Shown: positions 12,406-23,814 of the stretch, piece after piece | Numbering within the stretch: the stretch's first letter is position 1 | Layout: the number at the start of each line of letters is the position of its first letter | From: Prunus persica | Lineage: Eukaryota; Streptophyta; Magnoliopsida; Rosales; Rosaceae | Direction of reading: 5' to 3' | Assembly: GCF_000346465.2 (NCBI RefSeq) | Contig: NC_034016.1 | Location: 3,895,471-3,959,470 of the forward strand | Length of the DNA: 64,000 bases | The notes under the pieces: generated by a model | What the model was told of the DNA's origin: nothing | Database searches by the model: none | The model's input: the letters and a program-made list of their open reading frames with translations, nothing else | Program-made: the position numbers and the translations under genes

Positions 12406-12749
12406 GCCTAACGGATACTCAAATGCACCATTTACTCTTTTATCATGTAGTTCGTAGTTTTTTTTTATAATGCTTTTCTTTGGAAATTAGTGAACTCTCA
12501 AATAAAAGAACTCATAAACCATTTTCAGGTCTTGGGAAATCCCCATTTCAATCATCCATTTCATATATTAACAAGAGTTTCTTTGTTTTCCATTTAAAGA
12601 GTTAATTCTTGAGTACCATCCAATCCACCCAGATTTCTTAAGATACCCGCATTTCTTGAGATATATGAACCCAGTGAGCTACTGAGCCCAGTACCACCAC
12701 CAACCTACCAAGCTCGGTGATATTGTCCAACCATACGCTCATTCTAAAG
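12406..12749. other. spacer between the minus LINE and the hAT element
   Basis: AT-rich, with no gene, RNA or repeat structure that I can support. Confidence 0.5.
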
Positions 12750-13630
12750 TAGGGATGGAAACCGGCCAGTTCGGGGAGGGGTATGGCAATACCATCCCCG
12801 TCCTCGCCCTAATCCCCGGTAAGAGGGGAATTTCCGACCTTTCCCCGTCGAGGGATTGTTGTCTCCCAAACCATCCCCAATTCCCCGGTTTTTATTTATT
12901 TAAAATCTACTACTCTCAATTTTGGCATAAAAAATAAACTCAATTACATTCAATTAAACCATAAAATTCAATTTAACTACTCAAAATCATCTTAACAATT
13001 TGACAAACTAATAGAAATCACATTATCCACAATCAAAACTAAATATTTTGTCACAAAATTCTTATTCTACTTTTAAAATTAACAACAACAAAAAAACACA
13101 TTAAAGACCTACAAAAATAAAAGATGAAATAAATAAATAAATAACTTGGTAGCACTGTGGCACTAGCAACGTATACGGTGCGCTCAAAATGCATAGGAAA
13201 AAATTCATTTACGGCAAACTCAAAATGCACGCCATAAAAACTACTCTTTTACAGCGCTACAAATGCACGCCATAAATGCCACGCAGTAAATACTCGGTTT
13301 TCTTGTAGTGGTAGCTTCATCAAACAATATGGGAGAAGGTTCTAATAACGACTCAGGGAGAAGACATTAAAAATAAAAATAAAAACTTTCCATATGTTTC
13401 TTGGTCAACCAAGAAAATCATGAATTGTTTCCTATATGGTTTATTGAAATATATATTCATTATATATATATATATTTATATCACTAATACTATCCTTGGC
13501 CCATCTTCAACCAGGGATTTTTAAAATTCGGGGATCCCTGTACCAGCCCCTAATTTTCCCCGAAATCTTCCCCCGTTAGGGGCGGGTACCCGACGGGGAC
13601 TCGACCCAGCTGGTATTTTTGCCATCCCTA
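12750..13630. mobile_element. non-autonomous hAT-type element with 8-bp TSD
   Basis: The element begins TAGGGATGGAAA and ends, inverted, with TAGGGATGGCAAA. It is flanked by a perfect 8-bp duplication ttctaaag at 12742-12749 and 13631-13638. Terminal TAGGG-type repeats plus an 8-bp duplication are the hAT signature. Both subterminal regions are GC-rich with repeated CCCCG/CGGGG motifs. The middle is AT-rich, lacks a transposase and holds a CACTA-like end. Confidence 0.85.
13160..13312. mobile_element. CACTA-like terminal fragment nested in the hAT element
   Basis: The right edge reads, on the minus strand, CACTACAAGAAAACCGAG, the classic plant CACTA (En/Spm) terminus. Inside are repeats of a block around ATGCACGCCATAAA, as in CACTA subterminal regions. 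A weaker cactagcaac motif at about 13160 may be the other end. No clear 3-bp duplication and no coding capacity. Confidence 0.5.
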
Positions 13631-13743
13631 TTCTAAAGGCCTTGTGGTCGAAGCCTGGAACCTTACCAGTGGCGAACCTATTAAGGCGCAAGGAGGTGCA
13701 CACCTCCTATAGCAGGAAAAACCATTGTAGGTGCTTCAAATTG

Positions 13744-13921
13744 GGGAGACTTTGGAAAAGCCCAAAGGAGAGAGAAAAAATTTAAAAGAAGCCAAAATGG
13801 ACAAAATTATCCTTATTTATTTTTTGATTTCCTAAGGAATCCTTTACATTTGCATGTCTTTGGTTTGAAAGTTGAGAGGTTTTTCTGACTTTTTTGAAAA
13901 AGCTTTGGCTTTTTCCAAAAG
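13744..13921. repeat. dispersed repeat, copy 2 of 2
   Basis: Related to 2637-2812 over about 175 bp. It is preceded at about 13669 by cagtggcgaacc and a GGAGGTGCACACCTCC palindrome, a combination seen at ends of plant hAT-related elements. Non-coding. Confidence 0.7.
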
Positions 13922-14750
13922 TGAAAGTTTTTTTATGGGTAAAACCTAAATTTACTTTCAAATTGTCCATTTGCTCAACTGGTGTACAGATTACCTTATT
14001 TCCATTTTACTTTTATATTACTCCATTTACTTAAGTTTACAATGTAAATAAGGAAGTACCCCTATTTTGGCAGAGAGAGAGGAAGAATACAGAAAAAATA
14101 GGAGCTGAGAGCAAAAAGGAGGAAAATGGGAAAGAAGCAGAATTAGGGTTTCGCAGAGTGGGATTTTGGAATTGGAAAAGAAAAAAAGAAAAGTATGGTC
14201 TTCGGATGGAAAAGAGAAGGTTCAGAGGCCGATAAATCAAGGCGTCGGAGGGAAGGAAACTATGATTTTGCTACTCAAAACTTTCAGGTTCTCGAAGAGT
14301 GGGCGAGGGGAGATCATCATATGCCTATGCTATACCAAAAGGGACAATGATTCGGATTCTGCTATGAAGATTGGCCACCGCCGTTATCGAGCTCACATGA
14401 GTAGAAGACATAAGACGGTTGTGCTCTTTGAGATTGCTTCACCCAAGGGAAGTAAGCTGATTTCTCTCTCAAGTCTTTTAGTGTTAGTGTGCATGCATTG
14501 CTCTCTGAAAGCTCGGTTTTATTGCTCCATAATTAGTGACTTGCTGTATTTTGTTTTGTTGGCCTTGGTGCTTTCATCCCTTAATGTTGAATCTTGTGAA
14601 TCTAGGGTTTAGATTTGGTAGGCACTCAATTAGTTTCTCCCACGAGCCTTGGCCTCAAAGGCTCTGGGTTTTGGCTATCCATCTTCTCATGCCTCTATAC
14701 TCTATATATAAGCTGTCCATTGTTGTTTTAGATCTGTATCCCCCTTTTGT
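13922..14750. other. spacer before the plus LINE; possible leader or first exon of a lost gene
   Basis: Around 14050-14460 the sequence looks like a transcribed leader: purine-rich, with TTAGGGTTTCGCAG and a donor-like GGAAGTAAGC at about 14447. No frame has a recognisable product; the long frame starting near 14166 has no ATG there. If a gene began here, the LINE insertion at 14751 may lie in its intron, but I cannot show a continuation. Confidence 0.3.
14736..14750 (+). repeat. 5' target-site duplication of the plus LINE
   Basis: GTATCCCCCTTTTG here matches GTATCCCCCTATTTG at 20188-20202, immediately after the poly(A) tail. Ten bases are identical, then one inserted base, then TTTG. This fixes both ends of the LINE. 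Confidence 0.85.
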
Positions 14751-14790
14751 CTGTGTCATGTAGTGGTCCTTATCCATTTGTGTTAACACC

Positions 14791-16052
14791 ATGAGTGCCC
14801 AGCTTAGTGCCAATTCCTCTTGTGGCAGCAACCCGATTGTTGTGAACAAAGGAAGGTTCACTTTTCGTGTTGATAGGACTGAAACCAAATTCTCCACATC
14901 TGCTTTGGCTTCCAGTGTTCAAAACCACTTTGAAAATTATTGTCTGGTTGGGAAAATCTTTGGGAAGTCTGTGCTGGGGAGAGTCATTAGGAACTGTCTT
15001 AAGAATGATTGGAAATGCCTTCACGGTGATATCTCTATTGATCATATAGGGAGAGAGTGGTATAAGATTGAGTTCTTCTTTAGGAGGATATCAAGTATGT
15101 GATAGAGAGTAGACCATGGTTTGTCCAAGGACAAATCTTTGCTTTCAAAAGGTGGTCCCCAGAGTTCTCTCCCTTTCATGCTACGGTGGACTCCATCGTG
15201 AGTTGGGTTAGAATTCATTTCTTGCTTTTACACTATCGAGATGAAGATGTTCTAAGGGACTTAGTCTCCATTCTGGGGAATCCAATCCAAGTAGATGAAG
15301 AGTCTTTGATTGGGAGGCAGGGTATGTTTGTTCGAGCCTGCGTAGAGTTAGACCTAACTAAACCTCTCAAAAGATGCCTAGTCTTGGGTGGGGCTGGGAA
15401 AGAAATCAAGTGCATCATAAGCTATTAGGCGCTTTGGGAAATCTGTTTTTATTGTGGGCAGAAGAAAGAAGATATTCATGACTGCCCTTCGAAAGTTCCA
15501 AATAGGAATTTTATACAGGTGGAAAGGTTTGAAAATGAACCTGCTGTGTACCTTACAGATATGGTTGTTGATGCGGTGGTGCAACATCAGATTTCTGAGG
15601 ATGTGATCCTTGTGTTCCCACAGCCTACCATTGCTAGCTCAAACACGGGGGCTGAGGTCATAGGGGAGAGAGATGCTGAAATTGATCAGCATGAGGAAGA
15701 TAATGATCCGGGGTGGACTGTGGTGGCCAATCGTAAAGGGAAAGCTAAAATGAGCTTACAGGATGGGAGGTCTTTTAAGGAGGCTGCTAAAGGAGCTAAA
15801 TTTAGAGTTAGCGACAACCTATCTAGTGCTCATGGTAAAGGGAGACTGTTAGAGGAAGGGGAACCTAGTGTGAAAGGGAGGGGTGGGCTCTCTCCTCCCC
15901 ATTCTTCTCCTGCTAGAGAGAGCAGCAAGTTGCTTACAAGAGCCCCAAGAAGAGAATCAGAGAGGAGTTTGAAGAGAGGGAGGCTAACTCATAGGCTAGC
16001 CTGGAGGTCCGTGGGGTTTTTGACCCCTACAACCAATACCATAACACCTTAA
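14791..16052 (+). pseudogene. LINE ORF1: DUF4283 / zinc-knuckle RNA-binding protein, broken
   Basis: In plant L1 elements ORF1 binds the element RNA. The start ATG at 14791 is followed by a region resembling DUF4283 (WYKIEFFFRR, SRPWFVQGQIFAFKRWSP, WVRIHFLLLHY). A frameshift near 15087, apparently one lost G, separates the first 100 codons from the rest. A TAG at 15426-15428 interrupts the frame just before the zinc knuckle CFYCGQKKEDIHDC, in which the usual His of the CCHC pattern is replaced by Glu. The remainder (to 16052) is a polar, charged linker. Not functional as it stands. Confidence 0.8.
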
Positions 16053-16055
16053 TCC

Positions 16056-19000
16056 ATGAAGATCTTCATCTGGAATAGCTGTGGCAGTTCCTGGCAAGGC
16101 TTTATCTTTCAAATGCTATTTTTTATTAAGTCTTTTAATTTAGATGTTGTGTGTATTCTAGATTCCAGAGCAAATTTGCAGAAGGCTGAGGCCATTGCAA
16201 AAAAATTGCATTTTGATAGTATTTTTTGTGTCCCGGCCATAGGGCAGTGTGGTGGGATTATTGTATGCTGGAATCCTACCTATGTTAATTGCACTATTTT
16301 GAATTACCATGATCGCTTTGTGCATTGTTTGATTCATGATGTTTTAGATAATAAGGATTGGATGGCAACTTTCATTTATGCTTACCCCCAAAAAGAGAAA
16401 CAAATAGACTTGTGGAACCTTATTCTTAACCTTAAGCTCCCTTTGCAAATGCCGTGGGCTCTACAAGGGGATTTTAATAATGTTTGGTCTCCTAATGAAA
16501 AAGTAGGAAGATCCTATTTTAATAGCAATTTCCACAGAGCCAATCGATCTTTAACACCTTTGTCAATGATTGTGGAACAATTTCTCTCCCTGCTGAGGGT
16601 GTTCCATTCACTTGGTCTAATGGTCACCAAAATGATTCTGTTATTTTTGAAAGGCTTGATAGAGTTTTAGCCAATCCTGAGTGGCTTAATTTGTTCCCCA
16701 ACTATAAGTTAGTAAATATGCCTATTTGCAGGTCGGACCATGGTCCTATTATTTTAACTAGTTCTAATCCGAGAACCAGCTCTAAAAGGGTCTTTAGGAT
16801 GGAATCAATGTGGCTATCTCATGTTGACTTCCCGCGCATTATGAACCAGTCTTGGTCCCAATTCTATGTAGGAAACTCAGCACAACAATTATCTTCTTGC
16901 TGTAGTGTTTTCAAACAAAGTTAAAGAATTGGAATCGTGAGATTTTTAGGAACTTGTTTCAAAAACTGGAAGAAACCCAAGAACACATAAATTTAATCCA
17001 AAACCAGCTTGCTACTTCACCCACTTCTTCGTTTCTCATCAGTAAGAATAAAGAACTTAACCTCAACTTAAGAACCCTTCTTGAGAACGAAGAACTTTTT
17101 TATGCCCAGAAAGCTAGAGCTAACTGGCTCCAGCTAGGTCACAAAAACACAAAGTTTTTCCAAACCTTTGCCACCATTCGTAGAAAGCGTAACCATATCA
17201 GTAAAATTAAGGACACCAATGGTGATTGGATTTGTGCTCCCCATATGGGCAATATCTTTGTCGAAGCCTTTAGAAAGAGGTTTATTCAGTTTAGTCCCCT
17301 AGCCACTTCCAATATTCGAGATTTTATTGGTATTATTGATCCCTGTATTTCTAGTGATGACAACCTAAAGCTTATGGCTCATGTCTCGGAGTTGGAAATT
17401 TTTGACGCTGTGAAAAGCATCGGTGCTCTTAAAGCTTCTGGACCTGATGGTTTACATGCAATTTTTTTCCATCAGTTTTGGGCTGAAACCAAGCACCTGC
17501 TCTATCAATTAGTCAACGATTTCTTTGTGAATAACATCCCTCTAAACCCTATCAATCACAAAAATATTGCTCTTATCCCTAAGATTGATAACCCCGAGAG
17601 TGTGGATCACTTTAGACCTATTAGTCTTTGTAATGTAGTTTACATGGTTATCATTAAAATTGTCATTACCAGACTTCAGCCTATCCTTGCTAAGTGAATT
17701 TCCCCCAATCAAGGAGCTTTTGCTCCAGGGAGATCCATTTTTGACAACATATTAACTGCTCATGAGTTATTTAGTGATTTTAAAAGGAAAAAAGGGGCCG
17801 TGGGTGCGATGGCTCTCAAATTAGACCTGGAGAAAGCCTATGACCTCCTAGATTGGAACTATATAAGAGCTTGCTTAATTAAATTTGGGTTTAATGCCAA
17901 CTGGTGTGATAGAATTATGAACTGTATTTCCACAACCTCTTTTTCTATTCTCCTTAATGGCAACCCTAAGGGTTTTTTTCCCCCTTCCAGAGGTATCAGA
18001 CAAGGGGATCCTTTATCTCCTTATCTGTTTATTATTTGCATAGAGCCCTTTATTAGGCACCTTAACAAGTTAACCGAGTCGACTAGAACCCAAGTTGGTT
18101 TGCTTTCTTCTCCTCCTGGTTATAGAATTTCTAATCTAGTCTTTGCTAATGATTGCTTGATTTTTGCCAAGGCCATGCCTGCTGCTTCCAGGAAAGTTCT
18201 TGATGTCCTGGTAGCCTCTGGTCTGCTTATAAATTTCCATAAATCTACAATTTACTTCTCCCTTAAAGTCCAATCTCATGTTAAGAACAACATCAGCACT
18301 GTTTTACAGATACAACATAGGACCACAATAGGCAAATACTTAGGTATTCACAACATCATTTTTTGGAAAGATCCCCAAAATGCGAGAGTTAATTGACAGA
18401 ATTCGTTCAAAATTTGCTGGATGGAAAGCTAATACTCTCTCTAGAGCTGGAAAATTGACTCTCATTAAATCTAATGTTTCTGGTATGCCTAATCATGTCA
18501 TGTCTTGCTTTAAGTGTCCCCCTCAGGTGATCAAAGAGATGAACAAGTGTTGCAGGAATTTCTTTTGGGGCAGGGACGATACTCCTCCTGTTGCTTGGAA
18601 GGAGGTTTGTATGCCCAAAGATCTTGGTGGCGTTGAAGTCAGAATGGCCAATCATTTTAATCTTGCTGCTCTTGCTAAGCTGGGATGGAAATGCATTACT
18701 GACCATTCCAACTGGTGGGTCAAGGTTGTTTCTCAAAAATATTTAAGATATGAAATTTTTTTTAGTATACAGAAAAAATCTAATCATTATGTGGCTTGGA
18801 AGTCAATTTTGGATGCTAGACAGGTGTTGTGTAAAGGTTTGAGATGGGTGGTGGGTAATGGCGGTTCTATTCCTTTCTGGACCTCCCATTGGGTTTTGCC
18901 ATTCCCCCTCCTTGATCTCATTCCTGAGTACCAAAGAAGCTCGCTGAATCTTGATGAAAAAGTTTCAGACTTTATCATAAACAATAACTGGGACAAAAGT

Positions 19001-20156
19001 AAATTGTCTCATGTTATTGATGATGATTTGACTGAGAAAATCTTATCTATTCCTTTGCCAAGATCTAATCTGCAGGACAAATTGATCTGGGGTCCCAACC
19101 CAAATGGTTCTTTCACTATTAAAAGTGCATACAACTTACAATTTCAGGACCAGCCATCCCATCCTCGTATGGGCCTGCTTAAGAGAGTTTGGAAGCTCAA
19201 CATTCCTCCGAAAGTGAAGATTTTTGCCTGGTTGCTCATTCGTAAAAGACTTCAAGTGAGAGCCAGGCTTCATAGATTCATGCAACATATGAGTCCGATA
19301 TGTCCCTTTTGTCAGAGCTTACCTGAGACTATTCAACACATGTTTATGGACTGCCAGTATGCTAAGGATGTTTGGGCTCTTTCTCCTTATCTCATGCCCC
19401 TCCCCCCGCAGGCTGGTGATCTGTACATTTGGCTTCTTTCGCTGAGCGCCACTTTCACAAAGTCAGAATTGGACCATCTCTCCAAAGCCCTCCTTATTTG
19501 TTGGAAAATCTGGGAGGCTAGGAATAATGTGGTGTTCCATGACTCTAAGGCCACCCCAGCTAGCTGTTTTCTTGCGGCTGCCTGTGTTGGTTTGGACTTT
19601 TGGAGGCTTAACTTGAAGGCCAGACTTGACTCAGCTGACTCCATGATGATTAAATGGCATCTCCCTCCAACCGGCTAGATTAAGATCAATTTTGATGGGT
19701 CTCTTATGAATTCTCATGCTTCCACAGGTTTTGTCATTTGGGATAGCGAAGGGCATGTCCTCATTGTGGGCTCCAACAATATTGGCGAAAATTCCATTCA
19801 TGTTGCTGAATGTGTTGCTCTTCGTGATGGTCTTGCCATTGCACTTGATAGAGGATGGGATCAAATTGTGATTGAACGGGACTCTAAACTTGTCATTGAC
19901 AGTATCCAGGGTAAAGCTAACCCCCCTGGTGTATCCAACAGATTATTCAAGATATTTGGGCCCTGTCTTCTTTTGTTGCAAGCATCCGGTTTCAACATGT
20001 CTTTAGGGAGGCTAACTTCACGGCGGATGCGGTTGCAAAATTAGGTCATGGTTTTTCTAATCAAGTTTTATGGGAGCTTGGACTCCCGTTATCTGTTTGG
20101 ACCCCCTTTTATTTTGACCTTTTCGGGCGCTCTTGCCCGCAAGGCTTTGTCTTGTA
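16056..20156 (+). pseudogene. LINE ORF2: endonuclease, RT, zf-RVT, RNase H, broken
   Basis: ORF2 starts MKIFIWNSCG, the usual start of the apurinic-type endonuclease, with GDFNNVW further on and the SDHGPI catalytic block at about 16730. RT follows: KASGPDGLHAIFF, FRPISLCN, SRGIRQGDPLSPYLF and the catalytic box, which reads FANDCLIF instead of FADD. A long clean stretch (18380-19678) holds the RT tail and the zf-RVT domain with WKLNIPPKVKIFAW and CPFCQSLPETIQHMFMDC. RNase H comes last (INFDGS, AECVALRDGL, IVIERDSKLV, REANFTADAVAKLGH). Frameshifts lie near 16600, 16920 and 18380; nonsense codons at 17695 and 19676 stand where Trp is expected. Confidence 0.88.
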
Positions 20157-20187
20157 ATTTTTCTTTTCCTTATAAAAAAAAAAAAAA

Positions 20188-20811
20188 GTATCCCCCTATT
20201 TGGATTCAAATAAAAATACTAGAAAATCAAATTCCCACCAAATTCAAATATGAAAAATCGGTTTTAGTGCAAAATACGATTTAGGCTAAAAATGATGGCC
20301 CATAAAATCAAGTTTTCTTATTTGATGTGTAAGGAATAAAAGCCGCCAAAAATTATCTTGAGAAAATGATTATTCCAAAAAATCATTTTTCATACTTAGT
20401 CAATATTGCACCTCTGCTAAAAAAATTCTAGGTCCACTAGTGAACCTTACAGCCGAGAATTATATTAGTTTCTTTCTAAACCACAATCACTTGAAAGAAG
20501 TGAAGATCATAGCGAGGAGCATAAGTCATTTGCTCAATCGTACTCACGGTCACTTGTGACTGTGATATTGGCATGCCACACACGCACATTAAAGAAGGAC
20601 GTCTTTGTTATCAAGTCCGCTCAACCCGTTGATTATTCTATTTAAAAAATCGACCCAATCAGCCAAAAAGATTTAGAGGTCAACAGAAACGACATAACAT
20701 AAACCTAAAAACATTATTGCATTATTAATTCAGCACATACTCGTAAGAATTTGTGTTTATATCTTATCTCTCAGCTGTTTTTCTTTTCCTTTGTAGCTAG
20801 TCTCGCAAAAA
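20188..20811. other. spacer after the plus LINE
   Basis: Begins with the 3' copy of the LINE target duplication, then AT-rich DNA. No gene seen. Confidence 0.5.
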
Positions 20812-20887
20812 TGGGGTTATAGCTCAAGTGAGAGCATTTACTGTTGCATCCAATGTCCTAGGTTCAGTCCTTCCTCTCTCAAAATCC

Positions 20888-20890
<3 letters not shown>
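20812..20890 (+). mobile_element. tRNA-derived SINE head
   Basis: A box-like TAGCTCAAGTGAGA (from 20820) and B box-like GGTTCAGTCC (20861-20870) have the spacing of an internal RNA polymerase III promoter. The sequence between them does not fold as a good tRNA anticodon arm, and the stretch runs into a simple repeat, so a SINE head fits better than a tRNA gene. The tail and target duplication are not clear. Confidence 0.5.

Positions 20891-20893
<3 letters not shown>

Positions 20894-20945
<52 letters not shown>
20894..20945. repeat. (AG)n microsatellite
   Basis: Roughly 25 AG units directly after the SINE-like head; it may have grown from the SINE tail. Confidence 0.9.
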
Positions 20946-20947
<2 letters not shown>

Positions 20948-20995
20948 AAAGCCTTACATTAACCAAGTATCAAGTAAATGAGATAGAACAAGGCC

Positions 20996-21101
20996 TTCTC
21001 AATTGAGAATGAGAAATGGAACGCTGTGCTGATTACAAGGTGATAAAAATATAATCCAACATTAACCAAGTATCATGTATATGAGAGATAACAATTCCAA
21101 C
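20996..21101. repeat. local duplication bordering the solo LTR, left copy
   Basis: The block gagaatgagaaatgg...GCTGTGCTGATTACAAG...GATAAAAAT recurs at about 23862-23910 on the other side of the LTR. A second short block, ATTAACCAAGTATCA, occurs twice on this side (near 20958 and 21061). These are old local duplications independent of the LTR's own 5-bp target duplication. Confidence 0.6.
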
Positions 21102-21364
21102 TGTAACACCCCGACTCCAAATTTAATTATTTATTTAAATTTATTTAAGTGAAATTTGGGGTAGGGATATTTTAGTCATTTTCTCATACGGGAAGAGTTT
21201 GGGACCATGACTGGTATTTTTGGGTAGGTGGTACTAAGACGAATTCGTAGCCACGCGGTAGGCTTGAATCGGAATTTTAATGAAGATTTGGTGATCAAAA
21301 CACTTTCAGTGGCAAACTTGTAAATATTTCAAAAAAAGGAGAGTAAAAATCAGATTTTTCTTCT

Positions 21365-21417
<53 letters not shown>

Positions 21418-23809
21418 CTGAGTCCCTCTCTGCGCGCGAACCCCTCCCCCGTTATTGTTCACTGAGAGACCGCCGCCACATCTGACCACCCCAGCCCTTG
21501 AGACCGGTCCCGTTCGACTCGTCATGAAGCCACGAACCCGAACCACCCACAGTCCCGTCGAAAAACGCGAGAATCGCAGACGACATCGACTGGTTCAAAC
21601 CTGAGTCTTCCCGACGTCGCGCCGTCGCCTCCGTCGCCCGATTCCGGTGAAAAAGGTGAGGTTTCTTCCTCTTTTTCCTCGATCTAGCTGACTGATGTAT
21701 AAGTTTGGATCGATTTGCTGTGTAGGAACGATTTTGAAAACCTAGGTTTTAGCCGGATTTTAAAGTGAAATTCTGGCCAGTTGCCGTCCGAATTGGACCT
21801 CCCCGTAGTTGAATGATGTGATCCTGACCTCGAGTAGAAGCTAGGGTAGGAAGGGTGAGCTCGGGTGTGGAGTTTTTCCGTCGCCGGAATTTACTCTTCA
21901 CACCCACTCGCTGCCGGCACTTGTGGCGGTGTGTGGGCGAGGGTGGTGAAGTTGCACTTTGTCCCGATGAGATCCTCAGGTTGTCACGAGTGCGTAGGAT
22001 TTTGCGAATCTCAATTCGGACGTCGTTTAACTATCGAACGGATTTTCACATATTGTGCGTTATCCGGGTTCGATAGGTTCTGACCGTTGGATTGTTTCAC
22101 AGTAAAAATGTGTTGTTCTAGGTATTCCTAGGATCATGTAGGACTTCGCGGATCGTGAATCGGAGCCTCGGATGTTCCGATTCAATAATTCAAAGTTTGT
22201 GAGTTAGCGATAACCGTACAACCGTGAGCGATTCCTAAACTTGTAACTGGACCTTAGGATACCTCGTTCAACGTACACGTACTGGGAATTTGAGGATTTA
22301 AGTATTTAATTTGTGATTTCTGAAGTAATTTTATATTAATTAAGGGTTCGTATCTCGAAATAGGTGCTCCGACCGCACGTACTTAGCAGGCAGGACCCTC
22401 TCGTGGTCAGGCAGCGTGGGAATACTTGTGAGTGGACTTTGTTTTCAATAATACACATGGTTTTATTGATGAAAGATTTATGCATAATGTTTTAAATGGC
22501 GTATTGAATATATTATATTCATGTGTTGAATTTGAGGTTTGTATAACGCTTTGACAATATATTGTGGGTTTGGCCTATTTGGGTATCAAGAATATGTTTT
22601 GTATGGATTTTTTTTGGAGGGAATATATATATATATATTGTCTATAGGTGGAGTACTTAGGTTGTTGAGGTGAGTTTGTGGAAGAACTTGAGTATGAGGG
22701 GTTGTTGAGAGAAGTTGTATGATTACACTATGTAAGTATCTTCCCCAGTTATTAGGCTTCCCATACGTGGCATTGGATGTTCCGGCGTGTGAGACACTTT
22801 TCATACACGACGTTGGATGTTCCGGTGTGTGAGACACTTTTTATACACGACGTTGGATGTTCCGGCGTATGGGAAAATTCTGTATATTGCTTGGGATCAT
22901 CACACATGGCGTTGTATGTTTCGGTGTGTGATGATCCAGTCTGCGCGTGTAGGACTTAGTATTGGAGCTACACATGGCGTTGGATGTTCCGGTGTATGAG
23001 CTATGGAGTTTCATCCCCCGGTTGGACCACTCATCCCTAGACGTAGATGCAGGATAGCACCTGAAAATCCTGCGGGCTAGTCAAACGATTCCCGGTTGGA
23101 TTGTTTCCCCGGTACCTAGGTAGTGTGATGAGTATGTTGTATAGTTATATATATATATATATAGTTGTGAGTGTGAAGAAATTAGAGTCTATACAGTGGG
23201 TTGGTAGGAGCAGTAAAATTGTGGGCATGAGGTTTATAGATGGAGTGATTTGTGGTTTTAAAGAATTTTAAATGAAATTTGTTTTTGAATATTTATTTAT
23301 GAATTGTGAACCTGCATGTCTTGAGCATTATTTTTACACGGTGGGGTTACTATGTTGTTTTGACTGCAAATCTTGTTTTTGTCCACTCACATGTTTTCTG
23401 TTTTGCACCCCCCAGTCAGTAGTCGCTTCAGGAAGGTTGCAAGCAGTGTTCGAAGGCCGAATCGTTTACATCGGTAGATTAGGCTTTGAGTAATTTTCTT
23501 ATACTCAACTATTCTTTTAAACTAAATTCAGTAGATGCTCTGTTATTGCCCATGTTAGATTTTACTTGTGAGGCCAGAGGCCATTTAGTATGTTTTGTTG
23601 TATGTTGAAAGCATGCTGCTGGTTGAGATTATTTTTATGTCTGTTGCAGGTTGAAATTTTTGTTGGGTTTGTTCAATTTACAGGGGAGATACTGTCAAAA
23701 TTTTGGTAGAGTCTCGGTTTTTAGTAAGTGGGCCCGGCATCGGGGTGATGTCGGTAACAAAGACGGGATCCGCTTCAGTTTCCGAGGAAATCCAGGACGG
23801 GTCCTGTCA
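21102..23809 (+). mobile_element. solo LTR, about 2.7 kb, TSD CCAAC
   Basis: Starts TGTAACACCCCGAC and ends GGGTCCTGTCA, so it has the TG...CA ends of an LTR. It is flanked by a perfect 5-bp duplication CCAAC (21097-21101 and 23810-23814). No gag or pol lies on either side, so this is a single LTR left after recombination. The TGTAACACCCC start is common in long LTRs of chromovirus (Tekay/Del) type, which is the likely source. It contains a (CT)n tract at about 21361-21412, short (TA)n runs and a set of hairpin-forming repeats at 22758-23003. Strand is set by the TG...CA convention only. Confidence 0.85.
22758..23003. repeat. family of hairpin units inside the solo LTR
   Basis: Five copies of a core close to GGCGTTGGATGTTCCGG, spaced 40-70 bp apart. 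Flanks of the cores form inverted arms: GGATCATCACACA (22894-22906) with TGTGTGATGATCC (22925-22937), a perfect 13-bp stem around an 18-nt loop; and TTCCCATACG (22758-22767) with CGTATGGGAA (22866-22875), a perfect 10-bp pair. A third, weaker stem flanks the last core. Confidence 0.8.
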
Positions 23810-23814
23810 CCAAC

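Larger units (their letters stand above)
14751..20187 (+). mobile_element. L1-type LINE, near full length, with TSD and poly(A)
   Basis: About 5.4 kb running from just after the 5' target duplication to an A-run at 20173-20187. Order: ORF1 (14791-16052) with a DUF4283-like region and zinc knuckle, then ORF2 (16056-20156) with endonuclease, RT, zf-RVT and RNase H. ORF1's stop and ORF2's ATG are 3 nt apart. All domains are recognisable, but frameshifts (about 15087, 16600, 16920, 18380) and nonsense codons make it inactive. Several nonsense codons look like TGG to TAG/TGA changes. An older L1 relic of opposite orientation lies 2.3 kb to the left. Confidence 0.92.

Noticed and set aside
14166..14612. 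Protein-coding exon of 148 codons
   Set aside because: No ATG at its start and no recognisable motif; at most a transcribed leader.
20812..20890. Functional tRNA gene
   Set aside because: Only the promoter boxes fit; a cloverleaf with paired acceptor arms is not evident.
21295..21546. Arg/Glu-rich minus-strand protein
   Set aside because: The RERERE tract is the translation of a (CT)n microsatellite within the solo LTR.
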